The translations under genes and the position numbers were made by a program. The notes under the pieces are model-generated. The model saw nothing but the letters and a program-made list of their open reading frames with translations, ran no database searches and was not told the DNA's origin. Shown here piece by piece: positions 1 to 6,984 of a stretch of 64,000 nucleotides of DNA. Numbering within the stretch: position 1 is the first letter of the stretch; every line of letters starts with the position of its first letter. Origin of the DNA: Helicobacter ganmani (lineage in GTDB: Bacteria; Campylobacterota; Campylobacteria; Campylobacterales; Helicobacteraceae); contig NZ_NXLS01000011.1 in NCBI RefSeq assembly GCF_003364315.1, forward strand, positions 1 to 64,000, given 5' to 3'.

Positions 1-293
1 TCTTTATAAAAGCGGTTTTGTCCTTGAGCTTCTGCTACAACTTTATGAAAAACCGCAACATTCTTTAACCCTCTTTGTTTATAAAGCTCTCGCATTCTGC
101 CTAAAATGGAAGCTTCTTTTATACTCCACTCCTGCAAAGCAAAAAAGTTAGAAAAGACAATCACGCAAACTTTCTTTTCACTCCCTTTTTTAAAGCTTCT
201 TAACTCAATGCGTTGCACAAATGCCCTTAGCTCTTGTAAGTCTTGCAAGGAATCAAAAACCAATTCCCGCAAAGCTTCTTGTTTTGTAACCAT
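1..293 (-). CDS. hypothetical protein, 3' part lies outside the window
   Basis: The reading frame opens at an ATG (MVTKQEALRELVF) behind a GGGG-containing leader and stays open for 97 codons to the window edge, so its C-terminus is missing. The visible part is soluble-looking, with a helical N-terminus followed by a beta-rich stretch (VCVIVFSNFFALQEW). I do not recognise the family. The alternation of a short strand with a WSIKEASIL-type helix is faintly like DUF721/DciA-type proteins, but this is too weak to use. It is the last visible gene of the small minus-strand cluster, 13 bases after its neighbour. Confidence 0.6.
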   Translation of the reverse strand, partial: MVTKQEALRELVFDSLQDLQELRAFVQRIELRSFKKGSEKKVCVIVFSNFFALQEWSIKEASILGRMRELYKQRGLKNVAVFHKVVAEAQGQNRFYK

Positions 294-306
294 TTTTACC
301 CCTTTC

Positions 307-555
307 TTATTCTTGTGCCTTAAAATTAGCCTTAAGCTCTGCTACATTATCGGGGTGTATTTCAATGTTATCAAAATTTTGATAACCTTTATTATGATAC
401 CATTTCCCCAATGTTCCGTCTGTATATAGCTTTAGATAAAATATGCACCCGTCCCACTCTCGCTCTTTTGTCTCATAGTGCAAAGGGTCTGGCGCACTCA
501 TTAACTCGTTATAGGCGTCTTGCAATGTTTCCATATAGCTATTAAAGTTTTTCAT
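307..555 (-). CDS. small hypothetical protein (82 aa)
   Basis: The ATG follows a GGGGGTGGT ribosome-binding stretch at a good distance. The product is acidic and rich in aromatic residues (WDGCIFYLKLYTDGTLGKWYHNKGY), with no signal peptide or membrane segment, and I do not recognise it. The gene lies between two other small genes with gaps of about 10 bases, so it is probably co-transcribed with them. Short, tightly packed unknown genes downstream of a replication module are typical of plasmid or phage cargo. No function can be assigned. Confidence 0.6.
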   Translation of the reverse strand: MKNFNSYMETLQDAYNELMSAPDPLHYETKEREWDGCIFYLKLYTDGTLGKWYHNKGYQNFDNIEIHPDNVAELKANFKAQE

Positions 556-565
556 TTACCACCCC

Positions 566-886
566 CTAAAAGCAAAAAGAGGGCTGAAAATGAGATTCTA
601 AGTCTCTCCGCTCTTTGTTTAAAGCGATATTGCGCTTTTCCAAATTCTCTTTAATAAAAGCCATTCGCGCCTTATGTTCTTTTTGTTGTTTAAGCTCTAG
701 CAAAAACCCCCTAATGTTGCGTAAAATCTTACTTTTAAAAAGAATTTTGCACCTTGTTTGGCTTGTCGTGCTTAAATCCTTGTAGATAAAAAAGCCGTTC
801 TTGGAAGTGTGATAAAAATTTAATCCCAAAGATTCCGCTAAAATTGTAACTGCTTTTCTTGAAGCTCTTTTGTATTGTGTTTCCAT
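566..886 (-). CDS. small basic hypothetical protein (106 aa)
   Basis: I chose the ATG giving METQYKRASRKAV because AAAGG sits six bases before it; an upstream ATG at 916 would overlap the previous gene and add ten residues. The protein is strongly basic. Its C-terminal half is a Lys/Arg/Glu-rich helix (roughly residues 60-100) that could form a coiled coil or bind nucleic acid. The family is not recognised. It is part of the tight minus-strand cluster of plasmid-like small genes. Confidence 0.55.
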   Translation of the reverse strand: METQYKRASRKAVTILAESLGLNFYHTSKNGFFIYKDLSTTSQTRCKILFKSKILRNIRGFLLELKQQKEHKARMAFIKENLEKRNIALNKERRDLESHFQPSFCF

Positions 887-896
887 TTTACAACCT

Positions 897-1091
897 TTAT
901 TTAATTTTGATTCCATAATATTTAAAAAGAGAGGGGATTTTATTGTTTAACTCCCGCTCTTTTAAATAACCTTTAAAAGCCTTTGTTTTAACAACCAACT
1001 TTAAAAGAAAAAGCTCTTGATTCTCCAAAGTTTGCAAGAAGTTTTGAAACTCCTTTTGCAACTGCAAGTAATAACTTTCTTTCCTGCGCAT
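897..1091 (-). CDS. small hypothetical protein (64 aa)
   Basis: The start ATG overlaps the stop of the upstream gene (TAATG) and is preceded by AAAAGGAGC, so translation is probably coupled. The product is short, basic and helical (SYYLQLQKEFQNFLQTLENQ), with no membrane segment. No family is recognised. Position and coupling argue that it is a real gene and not a chance frame, but nothing is known about its role. Confidence 0.5.
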   Translation of the reverse strand: MRRKESYYLQLQKEFQNFLQTLENQELFLLKLVVKTKAFKGYLKERELNNKIPSLFKYYGIKIK

Positions 1092-1507
1092 TATTGCTCC
1101 TTTTTGTTTTGCGATTCCCCCTGTAAATCCGATATTAAATCTCTCATTCTTTTAATCTCAAAATTATCCAATTTAAGATTAAACCAATAGGCAAAATAGA
1201 TAGAAAGCCCCATTCTTAAAGGGTCGTGTTCTCTTTGTTCGGGGTATCGCATATACTCTCTACCGATAATCTCCAAATCGTCATTTACGATATATACTCC
1301 ATTATCCCCATTATCAGTGTCGGCTTCTTCATAGCTTATTTCCTCGCCATCAAATACCTTAAAAGAAATTTCAGAGAGTTTATCAAATCCTCCCCCCAAA
1401 CTTCGTGCTACTTTTAAGAGTGGCTCTATACTATCCATTCCACCATTCCAATGTTGATAAATCGCTCTTGTTTTCTCTTTGTTTGTAATCACACACCTAT
1501 TTCCCAT
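1091..1507 (-). CDS. conserved mobile-element protein of the 'MGNR..HWNGG' type (138 aa)
   Basis: The gene starts with ATG after GGAGG and overlaps the upstream gene by 11 bases. The N-terminus MGNRCVITNKEKT followed by IYQHWNGGMDSIEPLL matches, from memory, a recurrent uncharacterised family in phages and plasmids of gut bacteria (MGNR.VIT ... HWNGG.DS). The middle is very acidic (GEEISYEEADTDNGDNG). There is no membrane segment or signal. The pairing of a conserved HWNGG loop with an acidic body could mean binding of a small ligand or DNA mimicry, but this is speculation. Its presence supports the reading of 1-4386 as mobile DNA. Confidence 0.65.
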   Translation of the reverse strand: MGNRCVITNKEKTRAIYQHWNGGMDSIEPLLKVARSLGGGFDKLSEISFKVFDGEEISYEEADTDNGDNGVYIVNDDLEIIGREYMRYPEQREHDPLRMGLSIYFAYWFNLKLDNFEIKRMRDLISDLQGESQNKKEQ

Positions 1508-1835
1508 TTTTAGCCTCCAAAATTTGTTCGCAAATAGCAGTTACTCTTTTTAAAGATTCCATACGCTCCGCATTTTCTCTCTTATTTCTCCAAAATGTAA
1601 GCTTAAGCACACAAATGCGCTCCAACTCTTTATAAAAAAACCAATATCCCCTAACAGATAAATTTACTTTGAAGTCTGCCAATTTCTCTAGCTTTTGCAT
1701 TTCTTTTTTGCAATGCTCTTGTAAATCTTGCCACCCATACGCTGCCATTTTCATTTCACCATTATAAGTAGAAACTTCCATTTTAAAAAAATCCCTTAAA
1801 GATTTTTTCTGCAAAGTGCTTAAGCAACTTCTCAT
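1497..1835 (-). CDS. small hypothetical protein (112 aa), first gene of the plasmid-like cluster
   Basis: I placed the start at the ATG giving MRSCLSTLQKKSL, preceded by an AAAGGAAAGGAA ribosome-binding stretch. The open frame extends further upstream (to about 1907), but only through a TTG start with no ribosome-binding site. The protein is basic and helical with several Trp/Tyr residues (MKMAAYGWQDLQEHC, VRGYWFFYKELERIC). No family is recognised. It heads the run of overlapping small genes, so the promoter of that cluster should lie in the AT-rich region before it. Confidence 0.55.
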   Translation of the reverse strand: MRSCLSTLQKKSLRDFFKMEVSTYNGEMKMAAYGWQDLQEHCKKEMQKLEKLADFKVNLSVRGYWFFYKELERICVLKLTFWRNKRENAERMESLKRVTAICEQILEAKNGK

Positions 1836-2243
1836 TTCCTTTCCTTTCATTCTCATTTTTGTTGCTAAAATTATAACAAAACCCCCGCAAAACAACGCAA
1901 AAACCAATATAAACTCACAGCTTTTATCCCCTTTAAATAGACATTTACAAAGTAAATGGCGGTAAAATCAAAAACCAAACCAATCCAAATAAATGAATGC
2001 CTTTAAATTCTCATTTTTATATTTTTTGCAGACAAAAAGGGAGTATAATTTAAACATTATTAAATATTAAGAATATATTTAATAATATCAAATAACATTT
2101 ATAAAACTATTAAATAATAATTATAAATAGTTTTAAATTGTATTATTTATATTTTAAACAATTTTAATATATATCAAATATAAGTATTAAAAACATTATA
2201 AACTTTAAAAAACATTTTAAAACTAGAATTATTAGGGGGCGTT

Positions 2244-2260
2244 GCGGGGGATTCCCCCGC
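2244..2260. repeat. perfect GC-rich inverted repeat (8-base arms, 1-base loop)
   Basis: GCGGGGGA and TCCCCCGC flank a single T, forming a perfect palindrome that stands out in surroundings of nearly pure AT. An AGGGGGC element lies directly before it. The site could be a protein-binding palindrome or a plasmid transfer or replication signal. It is not followed by a T-run in either direction, so it is not an intrinsic terminator. Confidence 0.6.
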
Positions 2261-2315
2261 TTAGATAAGCAGAAAAATAAAGACAAGAGGAGGTAACGAG
2301 GCTTGGCTTTATTTT

Positions 2316-2341
2316 GCCCTTAAGACCATAGGCTTAAGGGC
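2316..2341. repeat. perfect inverted repeat (9-base arms, 8-base loop)
   Basis: GCCCTTAAG and CTTAAGGGC enclose the loop ACCATAGG. The hairpin lies just past the stop of the membrane-protein gene that ends at 2363 on the minus strand. It could slow transcription there, but no U-tract follows it on that strand (the next bases are AAAATAAAG). A role as a plasmid cis site (single-strand origin or transfer origin) is equally possible. Confidence 0.55.
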
Positions 2342-2362
2342 ATAGAGACAGCAAAACATTAG

Positions 2363-2815
2363 TTATCTCTTAATCTTCCATTTCAACCATAATTTAATAT
2401 CATCTATCCAAAACTTAATCTTACGTTTCAATGGAATTAACAGCTTCCAAGCGATATTAAATCTTATTTTCCAAGCTAACTTTTCAATCCCAAATTTCAA
2501 ATCCCAAGCTAAATCTTTAAGCTTGTCTTTCAAGTCCATTAGCTTTTCAGACAAAAAGAAGTAAAACAACCCAAAATTATACATCAGAAAAGCATATCCA
2601 AAAGAGCCAACAAAGAAATAAAGCCAAAAATGATTGAAACCATATATTTTTATATATTTGATGATTACAATCAAACTCAAATCCAACAAAACGCTTGCAA
2701 TATAAAAGTGTTTTACAATAAAATTTATGATTTTTGAGATAAACCAATCATAAACAAAAAGCAACGCACGAAAGGCTAGAATCGCAAATAGAAAAAGATA
2801 TTGAAAGCCAAGCAT
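2363..2815 (-). CDS. small membrane protein with long cationic amphipathic tail (150 aa), unknown
   Basis: Three hydrophobic segments are visible, at about residues 4-23, 38-55 and 63-90. They are followed by a roughly 60-residue tail of alternating Lys/Trp/Ile/Leu residues (KDKLKDLAWDLKFG, WKIRFNIAWKLL, LKWKIKR), which would form a positively charged amphipathic helix lying on the membrane. The ATG comes 17 bases after the stop of the upstream rep gene with no clear ribosome-binding site, so expression is probably coupled to rep. I recognise no family. Possibilities include a plasmid-encoded membrane anchor, an immunity protein or a membrane-active toxin; the sequence does not distinguish them. 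Confidence 0.6.
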   Translation of the reverse strand: MLGFQYLFLFAILAFRALLFVYDWFISKIINFIVKHFYIASVLLDLSLIVIIKYIKIYGFNHFWLYFFVGSFGYAFLMYNFGLFYFFLSEKLMDLKDKLKDLAWDLKFGIEKLAWKIRFNIAWKLLIPLKRKIKFWIDDIKLWLKWKIKR

Positions 2816-2832
2816 AGCAAATACGAGTGGGT

Positions 2833-3540
2833 TTATCTTATCGTCTGAAAACTTATCTCAAACTTCTTAATCACTCCACCCTCTTTAATCTTTTGATAAC
2901 TTACATTTTCAAAACTTTGTGAAGTCTTATTTAGTTCATCTATGGCAGGAATTAAAATTTTTCTGTCAGTAAAAATCATTTTATCTTTGTATTTTTCAGG
3001 ACAATTCATAAACTCCAAAAATTCTTGCTTCTCCATTACAATATTTTTCAAACCACTTGCGGGATTCTTATTCATATTCTCATATTGTTTCAACAATCTA
3101 AACAATGTCTTTGTGTATTTATTCTTAATAGAGCAAAACTCATTTAAATCAAATTCGGTAAGATAGTAGGTATGAAATAATATATTATACGCCATATCTG
3201 AAACAACAATGGATAAAGCTTTTTCTTTCTCTAAAACCTTGTAACTAAGAATAAAGCCTTTCCATTTTTTAAATTCTTTTATATAACCATTTAATAATTT
3301 GCACACAAAGGCAGAAACCGCTTTAAAGAATCTCTTATTATTCTTAATTTTGGTTGGCATAAACTCTTTTAATTCATCAAAAGAAATCGTAATTTTTTTA
3401 CTCTTTTTTTCCTTAATATGCCAACAAATTGTAAAAAACAAATTAAAATCTTGGGCTGTAAAATTTGTAAATGTGAAAGTATTAATCTCATTTCCATACT
3501 TCAACTTTGCACTTGTTCGTCTATCTCTAATCAGATTCAA
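2833..3540 (-). CDS. Rep_3-type plasmid replication initiator, second tandem copy (235 aa)
   Basis: The N-terminus (LIRDRRTSAKLKYGNEI) followed by FNLFFTICWHIKEKK is the pattern of Rep_3-type initiators of Campylobacterota plasmids, with two winged-helix domains that bind the origin. There is no ATG at the front. The frame opens directly after the TAG of the upstream copy, and the only good start is TTG, with AAAGGA six bases before it. The first 22 codons and the FEISFQTIR end are nearly identical to the upstream copy, while residues about 25-110 have diverged. It may be a functional second initiator, a decoy regulator, or a decaying duplicate. Confidence 0.8.
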   Translation of the reverse strand: MNLIRDRRTSAKLKYGNEINTFTFTNFTAQDFNLFFTICWHIKEKKSKKITISFDELKEFMPTKIKNNKRFFKAVSAFVCKLLNGYIKEFKKWKGFILSYKVLEKEKALSIVVSDMAYNILFHTYYLTEFDLNEFCSIKNKYTKTLFRLLKQYENMNKNPASGLKNIVMEKQEFLEFMNCPEKYKDKMIFTDRKILIPAIDELNKTSQSFENVSYQKIKEGGVIKKFEISFQTIR

Positions 3541-3556
3541 AACATATCCTTTGGTA
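3490..3556. repeat. near-identical 5' segment shared by the two tandem rep genes (other copy at about 4288-4354)
   Basis: About 65 bases covering the N-terminal coding segment and the AAAGGA/TTG start region are identical between 3490-3556 and 4288-4354. Further blocks match closely around 3031-3160 versus 3778-3907, and at the 3' ends (2833-2870 versus 3580-3617). The middles are clearly different. This mosaic points to recombination or gene conversion between two related rep genes. Confidence 0.8.
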
Positions 3557-3579
3557 AAATCATCATAACAAAATTCAAT

Positions 3580-4386
3580 CTATCTTATCGTCTGAAAACT
3601 TATCTCAAACTTCTTAATCATTCCACCTTCTTTAATTTTTTGAAAGCTAACATTCTTAAAGCTTTGTGAGATTTTATTCAACTCATCTATCGCTGGAATC
3701 ATAATGCGTTTATTAGTATAATCTGCAATATTAATGCAATTATTTGGTAGGTTCATAAATTCCAAAAATTCTTGCTTTTCCATTACAATATTTTTCAAAC
3801 CACTTGCGGGATTCTCATTTACATTCTCATATTGTTTCAACAACCTAAAGAGTGTCTTTGTGTATTTATTCTTAATGGAGCAAAACTCATTTAAATCAAA
3901 TTCGGTAAAATGATTGAATCGGAATAAAATTTCCATAGCTTTCTCATTAAAAATAAAGTTTATTTTTGTTTTGTTGTTTTCATCTTTTTGTATGTTGTAT
4001 TTTTCAAGGAATATGATAGACTCACCTTGCGCTTTTTCGTATTCTTGGTTTTCGTCCTTATACTCATAAAAAATATTTATTCTTATACGAAGTAACTTTT
4101 TAGTAAATACAAGAATTTCTTTAAAAAAGCGATTATTATCTTTGATTTTTGTTGAAAAGAAATTTTTTAATTCATCTTGAGAAAGTGAGATTTTGGATTT
4201 CTTTTTTTTCTTAATGTGCCAACAAATTGTAAAAAACAAATTAAAATCTTTTGAGGTGAAACTTGAGAACTCTATGGAATTAATTTCATTTCCATACTTC
4301 AACTTTGCACTTGTTCGTCTATCTCTAATCAGATTCAAAACATATCCTTTGATAAAGCTATCATAACCAAAATCAATCAAATACAT
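3580..4386 (-). CDS. Rep_3-type plasmid replication initiator, first tandem copy (268 aa)
   Basis: This is the full-length copy. As drawn it starts with ATG (MYLIDFGYDSF), but the TTG 16 codons later has the same AAAGGA signal as the second copy and could be the true start. It carries the same conserved N-terminus, the FNLFFTICWHIKKKKKSK motif, FDLNEFCSIKNKYTKTLFRLLKQYEN in the second winged-helix domain (positions about 3830-3910) and an identical C-terminus. A Lys-rich stretch is encoded by an A8 run. It ends in TAG, immediately followed in the same frame by the second copy. It sits alone next to the chromosomal mot genes, so its product may be a relic of plasmid integration. Confidence 0.85.
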   Translation of the reverse strand: MYLIDFGYDSFIKGYVLNLIRDRRTSAKLKYGNEINSIEFSSFTSKDFNLFFTICWHIKKKKKSKISLSQDELKNFFSTKIKDNNRFFKEILVFTKKLLRIRINIFYEYKDENQEYEKAQGESIIFLEKYNIQKDENNKTKINFIFNEKAMEILFRFNHFTEFDLNEFCSIKNKYTKTLFRLLKQYENVNENPASGLKNIVMEKQEFLEFMNLPNNCINIADYTNKRIMIPAIDELNKISQSFKNVSFQKIKEGGMIKKFEISFQTIR

Positions 4387-4526
4387 TTGAAACCCTTTTT
4401 TGTGATAAATTTTTTAAAGATAATTTAAACAAATTTTAACACAATAAAGTTTAAAATTTTTATTTTAAAATCAAAAAAGTTATTTTCTTTAAGGTTTAAT
4501 TTTCTATTTTGTAAGGAAGCACAAAT

Positions 4527-5291
4527 ATGGATTTAGGGTCAGTTGCAGGGATTTCGTTATCACTTATACTTTTAGGCACAGCAATGGCGCTTGGTGTAGG
4601 GATTGCACCCTACCTTGATGTTCCCTCTATTCTCATTACTGTTGGAGGCTCTATCACAAGCTTATTGATTGCCTACAAAATGGAAAGTATGAAAAAGTTT
4701 TTCACTTACTTTATGATTGCTTTTAAACCTCAAACTTTTGATGTTCCGGGACTCATCAAAAAACTTGTGGATTATTCCACACAAGCAAGACGTGATGGAA
4801 TCCTTTCGCTAGAGCAGCAATCCAATCAGGAAGAAAATGAATTTTTAAAACGTGGATTAAATATGGCGATTGACGGCGCAGAGCCTGATAGCATTCGGGA
4901 TTTGCTAGAAACCGATATGGACAGGACGCTTGAAAGACACAAAGACAATGCAGGTATTTTTGATACTTGGGCAGCATTTGCGGGTTCTTATGGAATGCTC
5001 GGAACGCTCATCGGGCTTGTTGCGATGCTTTTGAATATGTCTGACCCAGCTTCTATTGGACCTGCGATGGCTGTTGCCTTGCTCACTACATTTTATGGCT
5101 CATTTGTTGGAAATGTTGTAGGCTCACCGATTGCAAATATCCTCAAAGTGCGTGCCGCCGATGAAGCATTGGTGAAACTATTAATCATTGAAGGGATTAT
5201 GTCTATTCAAGCGGGAGACAACCCACGTGCGCTTGAAGCGAAGTTGCTGACATTCTTGCCACCCAATCAACGCGTTAGTCAATTTGAATAG
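4527..5291 (+). CDS. motA: flagellar motor stator protein MotA
   Basis: MotA is the four-helix inner-membrane subunit of the MotA5B2 proton-driven stator that turns the flagellar rotor. The N-terminus (GSVAGISLSLILLGTAMAL), the second helix, the cytoplasmic loop (residues about 60-150) and the last two helices (AAFAGSYGMLGTLIGLVAMLLNM and the following GPAMAVALLTTFYGSFVGN region) match the family. The length of 254 aa is normal. AAGGA precedes the ATG. The gene starts a motA-motB-fliP run and directly borders the plasmid-like island, with 140 AT-rich bases between it and the divergent rep gene. Confidence 0.97.
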   Translation: MDLGSVAGISLSLILLGTAMALGVGIAPYLDVPSILITVGGSITSLLIAYKMESMKKFFTYFMIAFKPQTFDVPGLIKKLVDYSTQARRDGILSLEQQSNQEENEFLKRGLNMAIDGAEPDSIRDLLETDMDRTLERHKDNAGIFDTWAAFAGSYGMLGTLIGLVAMLLNMSDPASIGPAMAVALLTTFYGSFVGNVVGSPIANILKVRAADEALVKLLIIEGIMSIQAGDNPRALEAKLLTFLPPNQRVSQFE

Positions 5292-5302
5292 AGTCTTGAT
5301 AA

Positions 5303-6229
5303 ATGGGAAAAACTCGCTGCCCACCTTGTGATTGCCCTCAAGTTTTGCCTCTTTGGTTAGGAACTTATGGGGATATGGTTACACTCATTCTGACATTTTT
5401 TATTTTGATTCTTTCTATGGTAACTTTTGATGCCAAAAAACTCACAGAAGCAGAAGGAAGTATGAAAGGCGCAATGTCTTTGCTAAGCGGAGGAATCAAA
5501 ACCGAGCCAGACAATACAAGAATCCAACAACAAGCCGATATGACAACAGAGCCAGAAAGTGCGGAAGAAGTCAAAAAAATTGAAAGTGAGATTTTGGATT
5601 TCAAAGAAAATGTCCGCGTCTCTTTGGGACCATCTAATATCGTAGATGATGGGAGTGAGGGCTTTATTTTGCGTTTTAGCGGTAAATTGCTATTTGAAAA
5701 AGGCGAAACAACACTCTATAACGAAGAGGAAATTCTATTCCTCAAAAGACTTGCATTGATTTTACAAAAAATGCCTGCTAATTTACACGCGGATGTAATT
5801 GGCTACACCGATAATTCTCCAATCACTCCTACAACGAAATATAAAGACGATATGGGCTTAAGCGCACTTAGAGCATTGAGTGTTTCTAAAATCTTGATAG
5901 AAAATAAAGTCAATCCCAAAAAACTTACTTCTCTTGGAAATGGAGCAAGCAATTTTATTGTCCCAAACACAAGCGAAGAGAATCGTTCAAGCAACCGACG
6001 CGTAGAATTTAGATTTTATCCTGATGATAAACTTTTGCATAAAACACAAAATATCTTGGATAGAACGATTCAACAAAATATTAACCAACAAGAAAAAAAG
6101 ACCCAAGAAATCGCGCCAAACCAAGAATCCAACACGCAAGAAAATGAAATTCTACAAAATCGCACAATTCAATCTCAACGTTTTAACACAAATCCTTATG
6201 CTTTGGTATTTTTAACAAGGAAATCTTAA
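5303..6229 (+). CDS. motB: flagellar motor stator protein MotB
   Basis: MotB anchors the stator to peptidoglycan and carries the proton-accepting Asp. A short N-terminal cytoplasmic segment, a single transmembrane helix containing WLGTYGDMVTLILTFFILIL (with the conserved Asp) and a C-terminal OmpA-like peptidoglycan-binding domain (residues about 110-250, ending in SSNRRVEFRF) are visible. A Gln/Asn-rich tail of about 55 residues follows the OmpA domain and is longer than in many MotB proteins. The gene lies 11 bases after motA, and its stop is directly followed by the start of fliP. Confidence 0.96.
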   Translation: MGKTRCPPCDCPQVLPLWLGTYGDMVTLILTFFILILSMVTFDAKKLTEAEGSMKGAMSLLSGGIKTEPDNTRIQQQADMTTEPESAEEVKKIESEILDFKENVRVSLGPSNIVDDGSEGFILRFSGKLLFEKGETTLYNEEEILFLKRLALILQKMPANLHADVIGYTDNSPITPTTKYKDDMGLSALRALSVSKILIENKVNPKKLTSLGNGASNFIVPNTSEENRSSNRRVEFRFYPDDKLLHKTQNILDRTIQQNINQQEKKTQEIAPNQESNTQENEILQNRTIQSQRFNTNPYALVFLTRKS

Positions 6230-6982
6230 GTGGGACGACTCTTATTTATTTTGTTTTTTAGTGTGCTTTCGCTTTTTGCAGCACCGCCGCAGTTGCCTCA
6301 AAGCCCTACGATTCCAACCGTAGATTTAACACTCACCGCACCGACAGAACCAGGTGATTTGGTTACAACACTCAATATTGTTGTCGTTTTAACTCTACTT
6401 GTTTTAGCACCTTCTTTAATCCTAATGGCAACAAGCTTTGCTAGAATCCTTGTTGTGCTTGCTTTTTTGCGGACTGCAATGGGAACACAACAATCCCCTC
6501 CTACGCAACTATTAGTCTCTTTTGCCTTAATTTTGACATTTTTTATTATGGAACCTGTCGCCAAAGAGGGTTACAATCAAGGCATAGCCCCCTATATTGC
6601 CAAAGAGATTCCTTATGATGAAGCCTTTTTGCGCGCTTCTCAACCTTTTAAAGATTTTATGATTCGCAACACGCGCCCCAAAGATTTAGCATTATTTTAT
6701 CGTATTCGTAATATTGAAAACCCTCAAAGTGCGCAAGATGTGCCACTAAGCATTGCCTTGCCCGCTTTTATTATTAGCGAAATGAAAACCGCCTTTCAAA
6801 TTGGATTCTTACTTTATTTGCCCTTTTTAGTTATTGATATGGTCATCAGCTCCATTCTTATGGCAATGGGAATGATGATGTTACCTCCAACAATGATTTC
6901 ATTGCCTTTCAAGATTCTTGTTTTCATTCTAGTAGATGGCTTTAACCTGCTGACGATGAATCTAGTGCAAAGTTTTCGGTAG
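6230..6982 (+). CDS. fliP: flagellar biosynthesis protein FliP
   Basis: FliP forms the core of the flagellar type III export gate together with FliQ and FliR. The GTG start gives MGRLLFILFFSVLSLFAAP, a cleavable signal peptide as usual for FliP. The conserved core (LAPSLILMATSFARILVVLAFLRTAMG; ESEMKTAFQIGF-type helix; MGMMMLPPTMISLPFKILVF) is complete and the length of 250 aa is typical. AAGG lies before the start, inside the end of motB. Coupling of fliP with mot genes fits Campylobacterota, where flagellar genes are scattered in small groups. Confidence 0.97.
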   Translation: MGRLLFILFFSVLSLFAAPPQLPQSPTIPTVDLTLTAPTEPGDLVTTLNIVVVLTLLVLAPSLILMATSFARILVVLAFLRTAMGTQQSPPTQLLVSFALILTFFIMEPVAKEGYNQGIAPYIAKEIPYDEAFLRASQPFKDFMIRNTRPKDLALFYRIRNIENPQSAQDVPLSIALPAFIISEMKTAFQIGFLLYLPFLVIDMVISSILMAMGMMMLPPTMISLPFKILVFILVDGFNLLTMNLVQSFR

Positions 6983-6984
6983 CA

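Larger units (their letters stand above)
1836..2362. other. AT-rich intergenic region of the plasmid-like island, candidate origin or regulatory region
   Basis: About 525 bases without a convincing gene. From about 2040 to 2230 the sequence is almost only A and T, with four AACATT-type elements followed by A/T runs (near 2053, 2094, 2192 and 2211). Immediately beyond are two perfect inverted repeats. This mix of an AT-rich unwinding-like stretch and palindromes near rep genes is what a plasmid origin or transfer region looks like. No classical tandem iterons of 18-22 bases were found by eye, so the call is tentative. Confidence 0.4.

Noticed and set aside
2316-2341. Hairpin as an intrinsic terminator of the membrane-protein gene
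   Set aside because: The stem is perfect, but no T-run follows on the minus strand.
4202-4210. A8 run in the first rep copy as a slippery site
   Set aside because: It encodes a Lys run in a continuous frame; A/T runs are common in this AT-rich DNA.
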